Positions 10,911 to 21,076 of a stretch of DNA of 64,000 bases are shown here, in pieces. Origin of the DNA: Casuarina equisetifolia (Eukaryota; Streptophyta; Magnoliopsida; Fagales; Casuarinaceae); the NCBI GenBank assembly GCA_028551475.1, contig CM052355.1, forward strand, positions 15,459,543 through 15,523,542, read 5' to 3'. The position numbers were made by a program, and so were the translations under genes. Positions within the stretch are counted from its first letter, which is position 1. Each line of letters begins with the position of its first letter. The notes under the pieces are model-generated. The model saw only the letters and a program-made list of their open reading frames with translations, made no database searches and was not told where the DNA came from.

Positions 10911-12156
10911 TAGGTGATAGGGAGAAAGGCACCATTACCCACAGTCAGCTGCTGAGACCTAGTGTATGTAGTGACAGTGGTGAGAGAGGTAGGGCTGTCA
11001 GTAACATGATGAGTGACCCTGAAGTCAGCAAACTAGGTAAAGGCAGTAAGGGCAAAGGAGGGAGGGGTGGAGGGAAGATGGGCCAAAGGAGGGGGAAGAA
11101 AGCTTAAATGGGCCTAGGGAAGTGGGCTTAAAAGGGGGGAGGTATTAAAGGCTGAAGGGGATAATGGGGCCAGACTCGAAAGAGAGGATTAGGCCATGCT
11201 CGAAGGAGAGGAGTGGGCCAAGCCCAAAGGGGGGGAATCTGGGGTTGTAAAGGGAGAGGGAGGAAGGGTTGAATGGGGGTGGGCCAATCCCAAAGGAGAG
11301 GGGTAATGGGTTGGGTTAAGATTGATGAGGGGTGGGCTTGGGCGAGATGGGCTTGAGGAAGGGGTTGAGTGTGAGCTTGGGAATTAAAAGGAAATGGTGA
11401 GTGGGCCAGTGGGCTAGGAGAGGTTGGGTTGTATTTGTCCTGGTAGGTGGTGGCATAATGGCCACACCAGTGATAGATTTGACAATAGGGGACATGTCGT
11501 TGTCCTACTCAGCCACTGGTCGTCGTATAAGGCAACATCGATGAAGGGTTCACAGTAGGAACAAGGGGTTTGGTAGCAGCGAGGGTGAGGAATACGCTGG
11601 AGGGGCGTGTGGAGGCCATGCGAGCTAGGAAGAGGCCTAATTTGTGGAGACAGAGGAGGGCATATTGTGAATTGCAAATGCCTCTGGCAGAAGAGGAGTG
11701 GTGGCATCCTGAGTGGCAACATCAACCATGGACTCGTGAGAAAAAAGGAGTCCATGGAGATCTTCATGTGATAGTGGCGCAATGTGAGACAAAACTAAAA
11801 TAGCAATGGCAAGGGGTTGGAATTCTAGACTTAACCCCTGGGAAACATGGGTATTGTAGTCGGAATCATGAAAGGGTTCACCAATTAGGGTTAATTGGTC
11901 AGCGATGTAGGTGGCTTGTTAAAGGTATTCGTCAATGGTTTGGCCCCTTTGATTCATAGATCAAAGCTCCATGTGTAAGAAGGAGGCACGGGCAATGGAT
12001 TGGGCAGCAAAGGTGGTGGCTAAATATCTCCAGATGGCCGCCAAAAAGTGTAGGGTGGTGAGTTGGGCGACAATGGGGGGGTTGAGGTGGTGAGAAGCCA
12101 TCCCATGGCGGTCTGATCATAAATGAGCCACAGGGTATAGGCAGGATTAGGGACTC

Positions 12157-12173
12157 GGGGGGGGGGGGGGGGG
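12157..12173 (+). repeat. G17 homopolymer
   Basis: Seventeen consecutive Gs inside the gag-like region of the short Copia-type element. It can form a G-quadruplex and is also prone to length errors in sequencing. Confidence 0.95.
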
Positions 12174-12574
12174 AGAAGGCTAAGATGTGAAGGTAGAGAT
12201 AGAAACGAGAAGGATGAGATGGGTAGGGGGTTCAGGTACAGAACCATCAATGACGGGAAGAAGCTAGGCGACATCAAGGTAAGGTTTAATCATCGTCCAC
12301 CAAATGATGTAGTTGTTGCCGTTAAGGCATTCCGGTAGTGATGTCGACAGGAGGACGGTAGGGTTTGGGGAAGGATGGGTCAGGTCGAAAGGCTTGGGGA
12401 GGGATGGGTTAGGTTGAAGGGCTTGGGGGTATCTGGGCTAGTATATGAGGAGGAAGACATCGGGCCGGGTAGCAAAGGGAGGTGGGCTTGGGTCGAGATG
12501 AAAGGAAAAGGAAGGAAGAGCCCATGGGATACAGTCAGAGAAATGTTGGCTCACGTCGAACTGGCTTAATACCA

Positions 12575-12749
12575 AGATAAATGTAACTGGCTAGAAACAC
12601 ATAAGCCAAAAGGAGATCTAAAGAGGAAGACAGATAATGCAGTTGAAAATATTTTAATGTATTATCTCACTGTAAACAATGTACACAATGTATGTTTATG
12701 CACAGAAGAATACAAGGATATTGGTACCCCTATAGGACTATGGTACTCA
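12575..12749 (-). repeat. Right LTR of the short Copia-type element
   Basis: Partner of 10741-10910. It is the 5' LTR in element orientation, because the primer site lies directly beside it at 12562-12574. Confidence 0.75.
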
Positions 12750-13266
12750 TGAGGAGGTAAATGATTTGACCGTGTGTGTAGGTGTAGATGTAGGTACAAC
12801 TAATAGTATAAATTATCATTGATGCATGCATGATTGTTTTACATTATTTACCATAATCGTGATTCATCATTCAGTAAATTGTATAAAGAACAAAAATAAA
12901 GCTGCATTATGGCAAATAGCACCATTGTCTTTTACAGTTAATAGTTTTCTATTGTGGTCAGAATAAGGATAAAAGTGCATGCAATAAATACAATCCCATA
13001 AGTAGTCCTAACAAAAAGAGTGTACTAAGATTCACAAAGACTTCATTCAAGCTAGATTATGACGATTCGATAATATCCTTACATATCCGTAGAGCTTATT
13101 AAATTTAGACACCGTATAAAAGAAGCATAAGCATACATATATAAAAGGTTAAATCTCACTGGGGCAACAAGTGCTCGTGATTACCCAAACTATTGCTAAG
13201 GCTACGCCAGCGCAAGAAGACTAAAAGGTTATCAATATATGATGTAAAGGAAAAAAAGGGAGTACC
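12750..13266. other. Non-coding stretch between the short LTR element and the CXE pseudogene
   Basis: No gene or repeat recognised. Because it lies immediately 3' of the dead CXE gene (minus strand), it may include its old 3' UTR. I could not single out a poly(A) signal with confidence. Confidence 0.4.
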
Positions 13267-13721
13267 TCATTTCGCCATTTGCTTTTGCATGAATTCCTTC
13301 ACTTACTTTATAAGCAATGAGTATTCTGGCATCGTGCCTATACTCCTTAACCCGTGAACTACATTCGGATAATCCACCATGTAAACCTTTTTTTTGGGAC
13401 CTCTTAAGCCTCTCATAATACCTCACATCCCAATCGCACAACAAGTCGAACCCTCTAGTGAAAAAGAGCGTAGCAGGGAACCTCATGCTCAAGATGTCTC
13501 TTGCATTAAGTCCGAACACATTAGCTAAAGGTTGATTCCTGTTTGACCTTTTAGGCAAAAAAGCTTTCCAAAACTAGTTCTTGGAGTGCAACCCTACAGT
13601 AATTGAATCTCGAACTTGTGTCGCTCTTTTCCTCTGAAGAATGGTTGTAGTGTTATAAGCCTCAGAGGTTCACCCTCTTGAAGTCATACTCCCCGGCTCT
13701 AAGCACCATGTGGTGGGCTAA
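13267..13721 (-). pseudogene. Carboxylesterase (CXE18-like) pseudogene, 3' half
   Basis: This is the C-terminal half of a plant carboxylesterase of the GID1/HSL alpha/beta-hydrolase family, minus strand. It picks up directly where the 5' half stops, with LAHHMVLRAGEYDFKRVNL, and later shows ANVFGLNARDILSMRFPAT, GFDLLCDWDVRYYERLKRS, YPNVVHG and a C-terminus ending VKEFMQKQMAK before a stop at 13267-13269. The Asp of the FDxLxDW block and the His of VVHG match the family's catalytic Asp and His. There are at least two frame shifts (around 13.66 and 13.39 kb) and further internal stops (TGA near 13664, TAG near 13605, TAA before VKEF). Joined with the 5' half the length is about 340 codons, normal for the family. 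Confidence 0.85.
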
Positions 13722-13726
13722 GTTCT

Positions 13727-14143
13727 TGTTAGAGTGACAAGTTTGTTGTGAATCTAGTTGAAGTGAGACTAGGGCTCACAGAAGTAACTCTATAACCATG
13801 ACTTAGAATTAGCTTCTTTATGCAGTAGTTGGATAAAGCATGGTCTATGCAGTACCTAGTGCAAAAGAGGCATGGTGCAACCTCACAGTGATATGGACAT
13901 AGAGCTACTACTTTTGTCTTTTAACTTGATGCTTTGTACTATAGTAATGTAGAACATATATGGAAGTCGTGAGCTCTATATTTGCAATTGTGATGTTAAG
14001 CTCTTTTTGGTTTTGTAAAGGTTTGTCTTTAAGCCGTTGGTGATGTTTTAAATGAAAGTAAAACCACTGTGCTCCCATAAGTTTTTGTTTGTGTCTCTTT
14101 TCATATCCTAGCTTAATTCCATACCCGTGTTAAAGCTGTATTA
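13727..14143 (+). repeat. 5' LTR of the Copia element in CXE
   Basis: Starts TGTTAGAGTGACA, ends TGTATTA two bases before the primer site, and aligns throughout with 18293-18697. Confidence 0.85.
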
Positions 14144-17100
14144 GTGGCATCATAGCCAGGTTATAAGCTCTTGATACTAATTCTTACAAAAAGTGCCCAC
14201 TGTGTGTTTGAGTCTAGTTCTCCATGGCTTCAACCTCTTCCAACGATTCATCCTCCTCTTCTATAGCTTCCAGTCCACCACAACCACTACTTACTTCCAC
14301 TTCACAACTTCCGTTGCTAACATTTGATGGTACCAATTATCAGAACTATTCCATCTTAAAGTATACTTACCATAAGTATCAAGGGTTATGGGATGTGGGA
14401 TGTGGTTAAGAATGGTATACCAAGTGTTGGACTAAATGCAAAGCTAACCCTAGCTTAATAAGAGCACCAAAGAAGAAATCAAGAAAGGGAGCTTAAGACA
14501 TTAGTCATGTTACAACTTTCCATGACAAATGCAACCTTCAATTGGATAGCTTAAGTAGGAACTCCAAAAGTTGCCTAGACTGCTCTTCAAAATGAGTTCC
14601 TAGGGACTCCTACGGTATATGCTGTTAGAATTCAAGGCCTTAAAGGTGATCTAGAAAGGTTTAGCATGGAAGAAGGGGAGTTAGTTATGGTGTAGTTTGG
14701 GAGGATCAATGAGATAGTAAACCAAATGAAAGCCTTAGGCAAGGATCTTCCATAGTCACGAATAGTGGAGAAAATACTCATGAGTCTCACAAATAAGTTT
14801 GACTCTATAGTAATGACCCTAGAAGAAACTAAGGATCTTAAAACCATGACTCTTTTTGAATTAATAGGGTCATTAGAAGCTTTTGAAAAAAGGGTAATGA
14901 GAAGGAGAGACATGATGAGTGTTGAAACAACCTTTAAGACTAGGATAAGTCTTGGATCCAAACAATCTAAAGGAACCTCTTAACCAAAAGACACTTTAGT
15001 TGATGGAAGGGGTAGACACCCTCCTTACAAAATATGTAATAGAACTAACCATCTTGAGAAGTTTTATTGGCACAAAGACAAGCCTAAATGTGATCATTAT
15101 GGGAGAATCAAGCATGTAGAGAAAAATTATCGGTTAAAGAGTGGATAGCAAGCTAACTTTGTAGAGAATGAAGAAGAATCTGTTGAGGATACCTTTTTTT
15201 TTTTTCAAGTCTCTCGGTTATGAGTGTCAATCCAAGTTTATGGTATGTTGATAATGGCTGCATAAGTCATTTATCCCCACTTGAGAGTGTGTTTAGCTCA
15301 TTAGACCGAAGTGTTAAATCTAAAGTGAGGCTGGGAGATGATAGATGTGTTTAGATTATTGGAAAAGGTAATGTTTTGGTGAAAACAAGCAAAGGAGTGA
15401 AAGTGATCAAGGATGTACTGTTGATTCCGTCTCTTGGCTCAAATTTGCTCAATGTTGGGCAATTGATGGGGCACAAATATATTCTTCTATTTAAAGGAAA
15501 GATGTGTCATGTCTTTGAAAATGTTGATATGAATGTAGAGTTGCAGTTATTAATATAGGAAATGCAAGGAACTTTCCCTTCATATTTGAATACTTTAACC
15601 ATAGTGCATTGCATGTAACTAAGGACACATCTCTACTATGGCATAAGAGATTCGAACATTTGAATTACAGATCCCTCAAGGACTTGCACAATTTGAATAT
15701 GGTAGAAGGGCTCCCTAAGGTGAAGTGTGTTGTTACAATATGTAGAGAATGTCAGTTTGAGAAAAATAGTAGACAAATGTTTCTTACTAAAGGGAAAAGA
15801 ATGCAAACTAAGCCTTTAAAAATAGTTCACACTAATATTTATGGCCCTATGAGGACCCCCACCAAGGAAGGGACAAGATTCTTTATTCTATTTATAAATG
15901 ATGCAAGTAGGTTTTTCTGGGTGGATTTTCTCAAGGAGAAATCATAAGCGTTTGGGGCTTTTTTGAAGTTCAAACCTAGAGCAAAAAAAGAAAGTGGTAG
16001 AGATGTGAAGGTTATACATTTAGATAGAGGAGGAGAGTACCTATCCTTACAGTTTGACACTTATTGCAGCAAGAATGGAATCAAACATCAACTAATAACA
16101 AGTTATTCTCCTTAGCTTAATGGTGTTGCTGAAAGAAAAAATCACATGATTGTAGGAATGGCTAAAAGCATGTTTAAGGGAAAAACATGCCAAAAGAATT
16201 TTGGGTAGAGGTTGTTAACACAACAGTCTATGTATTGAACCAAAGTCTCATGGTTGCCCTTAATCAAATCACTTCATTTGAAGCTTGGATTGTAAGGAAA
16301 CCAAGTGTAGAAAACATGAAAGTGTTTGGATCATGGCACTACATTCATGTTCCAACATAATTGCAAAGCAAGTTGGAAAGAAGAGCTAAACAAGGAATTT
16401 TTTCTAGGATATAGTCAAGTCTCCAAAGCTTATAGAGTGCTAAATTTTTCCTCAAACAAGCTACAAGTCACCAAAGATATGGTGTTTGATGAAGATCTTA
16501 CATGGAACTGGACCCTGATTAAGAAAAAGCCAAGCAACATCCTTCTCCCTGATCTATCCAAGAAGCTCTATGATGGCACGATGGATGGTGTAGAAGTGCT
16601 AACATAAATTGAAACTAATTTGATCACTTCAGTTTTGCAACAATCTCAAGCTAACAGCAGGCAATCACCAAAGATAGAAAAGGAATTCTTAAGCATGTCT
16701 CCTATAAGGATGAGGGATTTAGAAGATATATATGAAAGTTGTAACATGGCAACCTTGGATCCAATTTCCTATGAAGAAAAACTGGTGGAAAAAGAGTAGC
16801 AAGAGGCTATGAAAAAGAAAATAAGAACCATTCAGCGAAATAAAACATGGTCCCTAGCAAACCTACTAGAAGAAAAAAAAAGTAGTAAGGCTGAAATGGA
16901 TTTTTAAAACTAAGACATATGTTGAAGGCCACATAATCAAGCATAAAGCTAGATTAGTTGCAAAAGGATACTCTCAAATTTTAAATGTTGATTTTAGTGA
17001 ACTTTCTCTCCAATAGCCAAACTAGAGACCATAAGGATGTTGCTCTCTATTGCAACTTAACATGGTTGGCATGTATCTTAGCTCAATGTCAAGGTTGCTT

Positions 17101-18292
17101 TCTTGAATGGTGATTTAGAGAAAGAGTTGTATGTTGAACAACCTAAAGGATATGAAGTTTCTGGAGCATAAGACAAAGTCTTGAAGCTTAACAAGGCCAT
17201 GTATGGTCTAAGACAAGCTCCAAGGGCATAGTACAATAAGATAAGTACTTATTTTATCAACCATGGCTTTGTTTGCAATGCTAGTAAACCAACTTTGTTT
17301 GTGTCTCGTAAAACACATTCTGTCATGCTAGTATCTTTGTATATGGATGACTTGATCTTTACAAGAGATTGTCCTAAGTTGCTAGTAGAATTTAAAATGG
17401 ATATAATGCCAGCTTTTAAGATGAATAATTTAGGTTCCATGAGGTTCTTCCTTAAACTAAAGGTATTCCAACTGCAAGAAGAGATTTTCATCTCTCATAA
17501 AAAGTACACCAAAGCTCTTCTTACAAAACATCATCTAGCTTATTACAATCTATGGATACTCCATTAGTTATCAGGGAGAAAACAATAGCTGAAGATTAAT
17601 TCGGGGAGGCTGATGGGCAAGCCTATAGGAGTCTCATTAAGAGTTTATTATATCTCATAGCAACTTGGTCTGATGTAATGTATGTAGTCACTCTATTGTC
17701 TCAATTTATGCAAAAACCTACCAAGTTGCATCATAGAAAACTAAAATAAATTTTAAGATATCTCAAAGGGATAAAGAACTTTGGAGTATTCTACTGCAAA
17801 ACTAAAAACTTTGAGCTGTTTAGGTACACTAACAGTGATTGGGGAGGAAATGCTTATGACTCCTGAAACATAAGTGGGTATGTGTTTAATCTAGGGTCTA
17901 CAACCTTCTCTTAGTGTGCACAAAAATAGAGTTGTCTCTTTATCAATTGTCAAGGCTGAATATATGGCTACTACAAATGTTGCTTGTCAAGCAGTGTGGC
18001 TCAAAAGAGTACTTATAGAAATGGGCTTCTAGCAGGATCATGAAACTATCATCCTCAGTGATAGCAATTGTGCCATTGCAATGACCAAGAATCCCAGTCA
18101 TCACTCAAAGACTAAACATGTTAGAATTAAATTTCATTATGTTCAAGAATTGGTTTAAGCCAAAGAAGTAAAGTTTGAATATTGTCTACATGAAATCTAG
18201 CAAGCAGACATCTTCACAAAATGTCTGCCTCGAACATAATATGATTTCTCAAGGAGCTGATTGGGGTTGTGGCTAACCTTGTCTAGGAAAGG

Positions 18293-18697
18293 TGTTAGAA
18301 TGACATGTTCGCCATGAATCTAGCTTAAGTGAGATCAGGGCTCACAAAAGTAACTCTACAACCATGACTTAGAATTAGCTCATTTATACAGTAGTTGGAT
18401 AAAGCATGGTTTGTGCAGTACCTAGTGCAAAGAGGCATGGTGCAACCTCACAGTGATATGGACACAAACCTATTACTTTTGTCTTTTAATTTGATGCTTT
18501 GTAATGTAGCAATGTAGAACATATATGGAAGTCATGAGCTCTATATCTGTAACTGTGGTGTCAAGCTCTCTTTGCTTCTATAAAAGTTTGTCTTTAAGTT
18601 GTTGGTGCGGTTTTGAATGAAAGCAAAACCATTTTGCTCCCACAAGTTCTTATTTGTGTCTATTTTCATATCTTAACTTGATTCCATACTCGTATTA
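18293..18697 (+). repeat. 3' LTR of the Copia element in CXE
   Basis: Starts TGTTAGAATGACA after a purine-rich stretch (AGGAAAGG) and ends CGTATTA. CXE coding sequence resumes immediately after it on the minus strand. Confidence 0.85.
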
Positions 18698-19264
18698 GTT
18701 CCCTCTAGCACTGTCTCCTATAAGAAAACAACAGCTAAGATCTGCATTTGCCAACAGATTCCCGCTATCCATTTCTTTGATGGATCTCCACATATCGATA
18801 CCATCTTTGTATGCACATAGAAATTGATGCTCTAGAGTGAGACGAAAATTGATCAAGATGACAATGGCGTGGATATCTCCTACAAAGTGACATGCCATGA
18901 TGTCAGACATCATCAAGCTGACATCGCCAACAATAAAGTCCTCACCATGGAAGGACATGATGACAAGTATAAGGGCCAAGTCGTTTAGATCAGCATTAAA
19001 AGGGATTAGGGTTGGGTTGTGGAGGCGAAACCAAAGGTTGCGAGAATGGACAATGGTGGTGTTGAAGGAGGCAACTCCATATGACGAATTAGGAAATGGA
19101 AGTACTTTGTAGTCAAAGAAGTTGAGAAGGCAACGGTTGACGGTAAAGTCAGGGTGGTCAAAGATCCATGAAGATGTTTGGATCAAAAGCTTCACCTTGT
19201 AGGGAACATTTGGTTTAAGGTTGACACTCTAGTTAACAATTTTGTGGGTGCTTGACATCTCCAT
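18698..19264 (-). pseudogene. Carboxylesterase (CXE18-like) pseudogene, 5' half
   Basis: The start ATG is at 19262-19264 (MEMSSTHK). The frame stays aligned for 189 codons but has a premature TAG at codon 12. Family landmarks in order: DFTVNRCLLNFFDYKV, SRNLWFRL, the oxyanion-hole segment FHGEDF (normally HGGGF), NFRLTLEHQFLCAYKDG (normally NYRLAPEH-YP-YEDG) and the nucleophile elbow GDSARGN (normally GDSAGGN). The catalytic Ser is kept, but the HGGG motif and the glycine after GDSA are lost, so it would be inactive even if read through. Live relatives hydrolyse small esters or, as GID1, bind gibberellin; CXE18-like is my best placement. The Copia element begins at the next base. Confidence 0.88.
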
Positions 19265-19525
19265 CTCTAAGTCTATTTGTGTTAGAGGTTGAGCATATGA
19301 TTTGCACCAGCTAGAGATGTTACTCCGCCCAGAGGAACATTCAGTTAGACTAAAAACATCAAGTCATAAGATTCAATGCTAAATAGAGGCCATTAGCAAT
19401 TTGATCATAAAGTCAGCCTATAAGAGTAGCCAGGTCATAGGAATGATGTTTCGAGAAGACATAATAGCCAAGACATGAAGTAAAGTTTTAATATATGTTG
19501 AAGCTTTTGAAAATTCTTTTATATT
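19265..19525 (-). repeat. Upstream region of the CXE pseudogene (right copy)
   Basis: Diverged copy of 22-247; see that entry for shared blocks. It lies directly 5' of the pseudogene start codon, so it represents old promoter/5' UTR DNA. The copies differ by many substitutions and some indels, so the duplication is not recent. Confidence 0.6.
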
Positions 19526-20872
19526 GCTATTTAGAGATAGATTTTGTAGAAAAGAAATTTAAGCATATTTATAGTGAAAAATATACATAAAACTGATCAT
19601 TTATTTTTTAAATGCATGAAATTAGCATAACATAATTAGATCCAAACCTATAAGATTTAAGTTTAATATTTCAACATGTTATAATAGTCTCATTAGAGGA
19701 AAAAAATCAACACGTATATTTACTTGTGTGGTCACTTAATATGCAAATGACTAATTTTTTTTAAGGGTTAAGATTATACTATGTCTTTTGTATTCATCTA
19801 AAGTATGATTATTACGCTTAATTTTGTTAGTATTAATAAAATTTATCAAGGTACCATCCTTGTTTTTCTAAAAAAAATAGAGAAAAAAAATCATAATTCT
19901 AATTTCTTCTATATGGGAGGATTCAAAATGTTCTTAAAGAAGTTGGGAATTAAGGTCTAGTTCTATAAAAAATTATAAATAAATTACTGAATATTTTATT
20001 AAACTTTTGCAACAAGTAGCAGTTAACAAATGCTAATCTCAAGTACTATTTTCAATTAGAGGCCACTAGTGAATATGTACTGGTCGTGACAATCCACATG
20101 CAAGTCAAAGTTTTTGTCCCGCATTCTCTTGATTCCAAGGGCAATGTGCCCCTTTATGACCTTGCGTTAAAGGATTGCAACATGACATAAAGGCCACAAT
20201 ATGTTCTTACAAATTGTCCTTTAAGATCAAAGATAGAAGTCATAAATCGAGAAAAAGTTACAGTTATGGATCATGTTGTTGATATTCAAGTTGTGTTCCA
20301 CCATTCAAATAGGACTATGATTTCCCAAAAGATCACCTGGCAAGCGCAAGTGGCGGTACAACAAGAGCTAAAATATTAATTAAACTCACCAAAGAATTGA
20401 AAAACAAGCTATAATAATTTGTTGGAGAATGACTAAAAACCAACCAAAACACGCTTCCCCACCTTGCTATGCAGCCACGTCAGCCACCTAACCTCGACTA
20501 GGCACTTCCAAACTTCCCTGATATTTGTGCATATCATGTGGTTAGTGTCTAGTGCATAGACAGCAAGTTTATGGACACTTTGGATGGTTGTTAAGGAATA
20601 AGATATATATTCTTTGATTATTAATTGTAACTTTAGTGTCTAACAATCCTAACAAGTAATAACAAAGTGGGTCACGATTTAAATCTCAGCAATAAGCTTG
20701 CTAAAGGGAAAGGAGGGAGGGAGGGGAAGGAACGAGGAATTGTCGGTGCATACCATATAGGTGAGGACATAGTGGGTGACCAAGAAGTTCATAGGTATTG
20801 TTAAAATTGTTGTTAAAGAATAAGGTATGTTCTCTAATTATCAGTTATAAATTTTAGGCTACTGTTAAAGTA
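19526..20872. other. Non-coding DNA with partial copies of repeat A
   Basis: No gene recognised. About 20440-20640 resembles the end of repeat A (CACCTAACCTC-ACTAGGCACTTCC and following). About 20583-20640 and 20810-20870 are imperfect direct repeats of about 60 bp (GTTGTTAA-GAATAAG). The last 60 bases before 20873 are the left part of the repeat A copy split by the next Copia element. Nothing could be named at 19526-20440. Confidence 0.4.
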
Positions 20873-21076
20873 TAGAAACCCTACCTACTACATTACCATA
20901 TTGAGCCTCAAAATCATGCTTAATATATTGTAATTATTCTGTAATTATGTTTCCTTTATTAGTTAGGTGGCATTTTATAAATATAATAGTCCAATTGTAC
21001 AAAAGGTAAGTAAGTGTAATAGAGAAAACCTGTTTGCACACTTTGGCCTATCTCCTCAATTCCACCTTTTCTTACA
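20873..21076 (+). repeat. 5' LTR of the second Copia element
   Basis: TGTTAAAGTATAG to CTTACA; the primer site follows with no gap. Confidence 0.88.

Larger units (their letters stand above)
10741..12749 (-). mobile_element. Short GC-rich Copia-type LTR element with a gag-like region only (minus strand)
   Basis: Direct repeats 10741-10910 and 12575-12749 (about 12% apart by eye) bound an internal region of about 1.66 kb. A minus-strand primer site, TGGTATTAAGCCA, abuts the right repeat (12562-12574), fixing the orientation. About 12.35-11.45 kb on the minus strand resembles Copia gag of the UBN2 type (NGNNYIIWW-MIKPYL, then YTLWLIYDQTAMGWLL). The rest is proline-rich. I see no integrase or reverse transcriptase. 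It is broken, with several interruptions. A non-autonomous element is likely, though an internally shortened ordinary Copia is possible. No matching target duplication was found. Confidence 0.6.
13727..18697 (+). mobile_element. Ty1/Copia LTR retrotransposon inserted in the CXE pseudogene
   Basis: LTRs at 13727-14143 and 18293-18697 bound an internal region of about 4.1 kb. The primer site TGGCATCATAGCC (14145-14157) is close to the tRNA-iMet type. Parts in order: gag (about 14.2-15.1 kb, ending in a zinc-knuckle-like stretch), protease/pre-integrase (about 15.2-15.7 kb), integrase (about 15.6-16.4 kb), reverse transcriptase (about 16.9-17.6 kb, with YMDDL) and RNase H (about 17.7-18.25 kb). 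Integrase before reverse transcriptase marks Copia. Target duplications are GTTCT (13722-13726) and GTTCC (18698-18702). It is broken, with probably ten or more interruptions. LTR divergence of roughly 12% by eye suggests an age of several million years. Confidence 0.9.
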
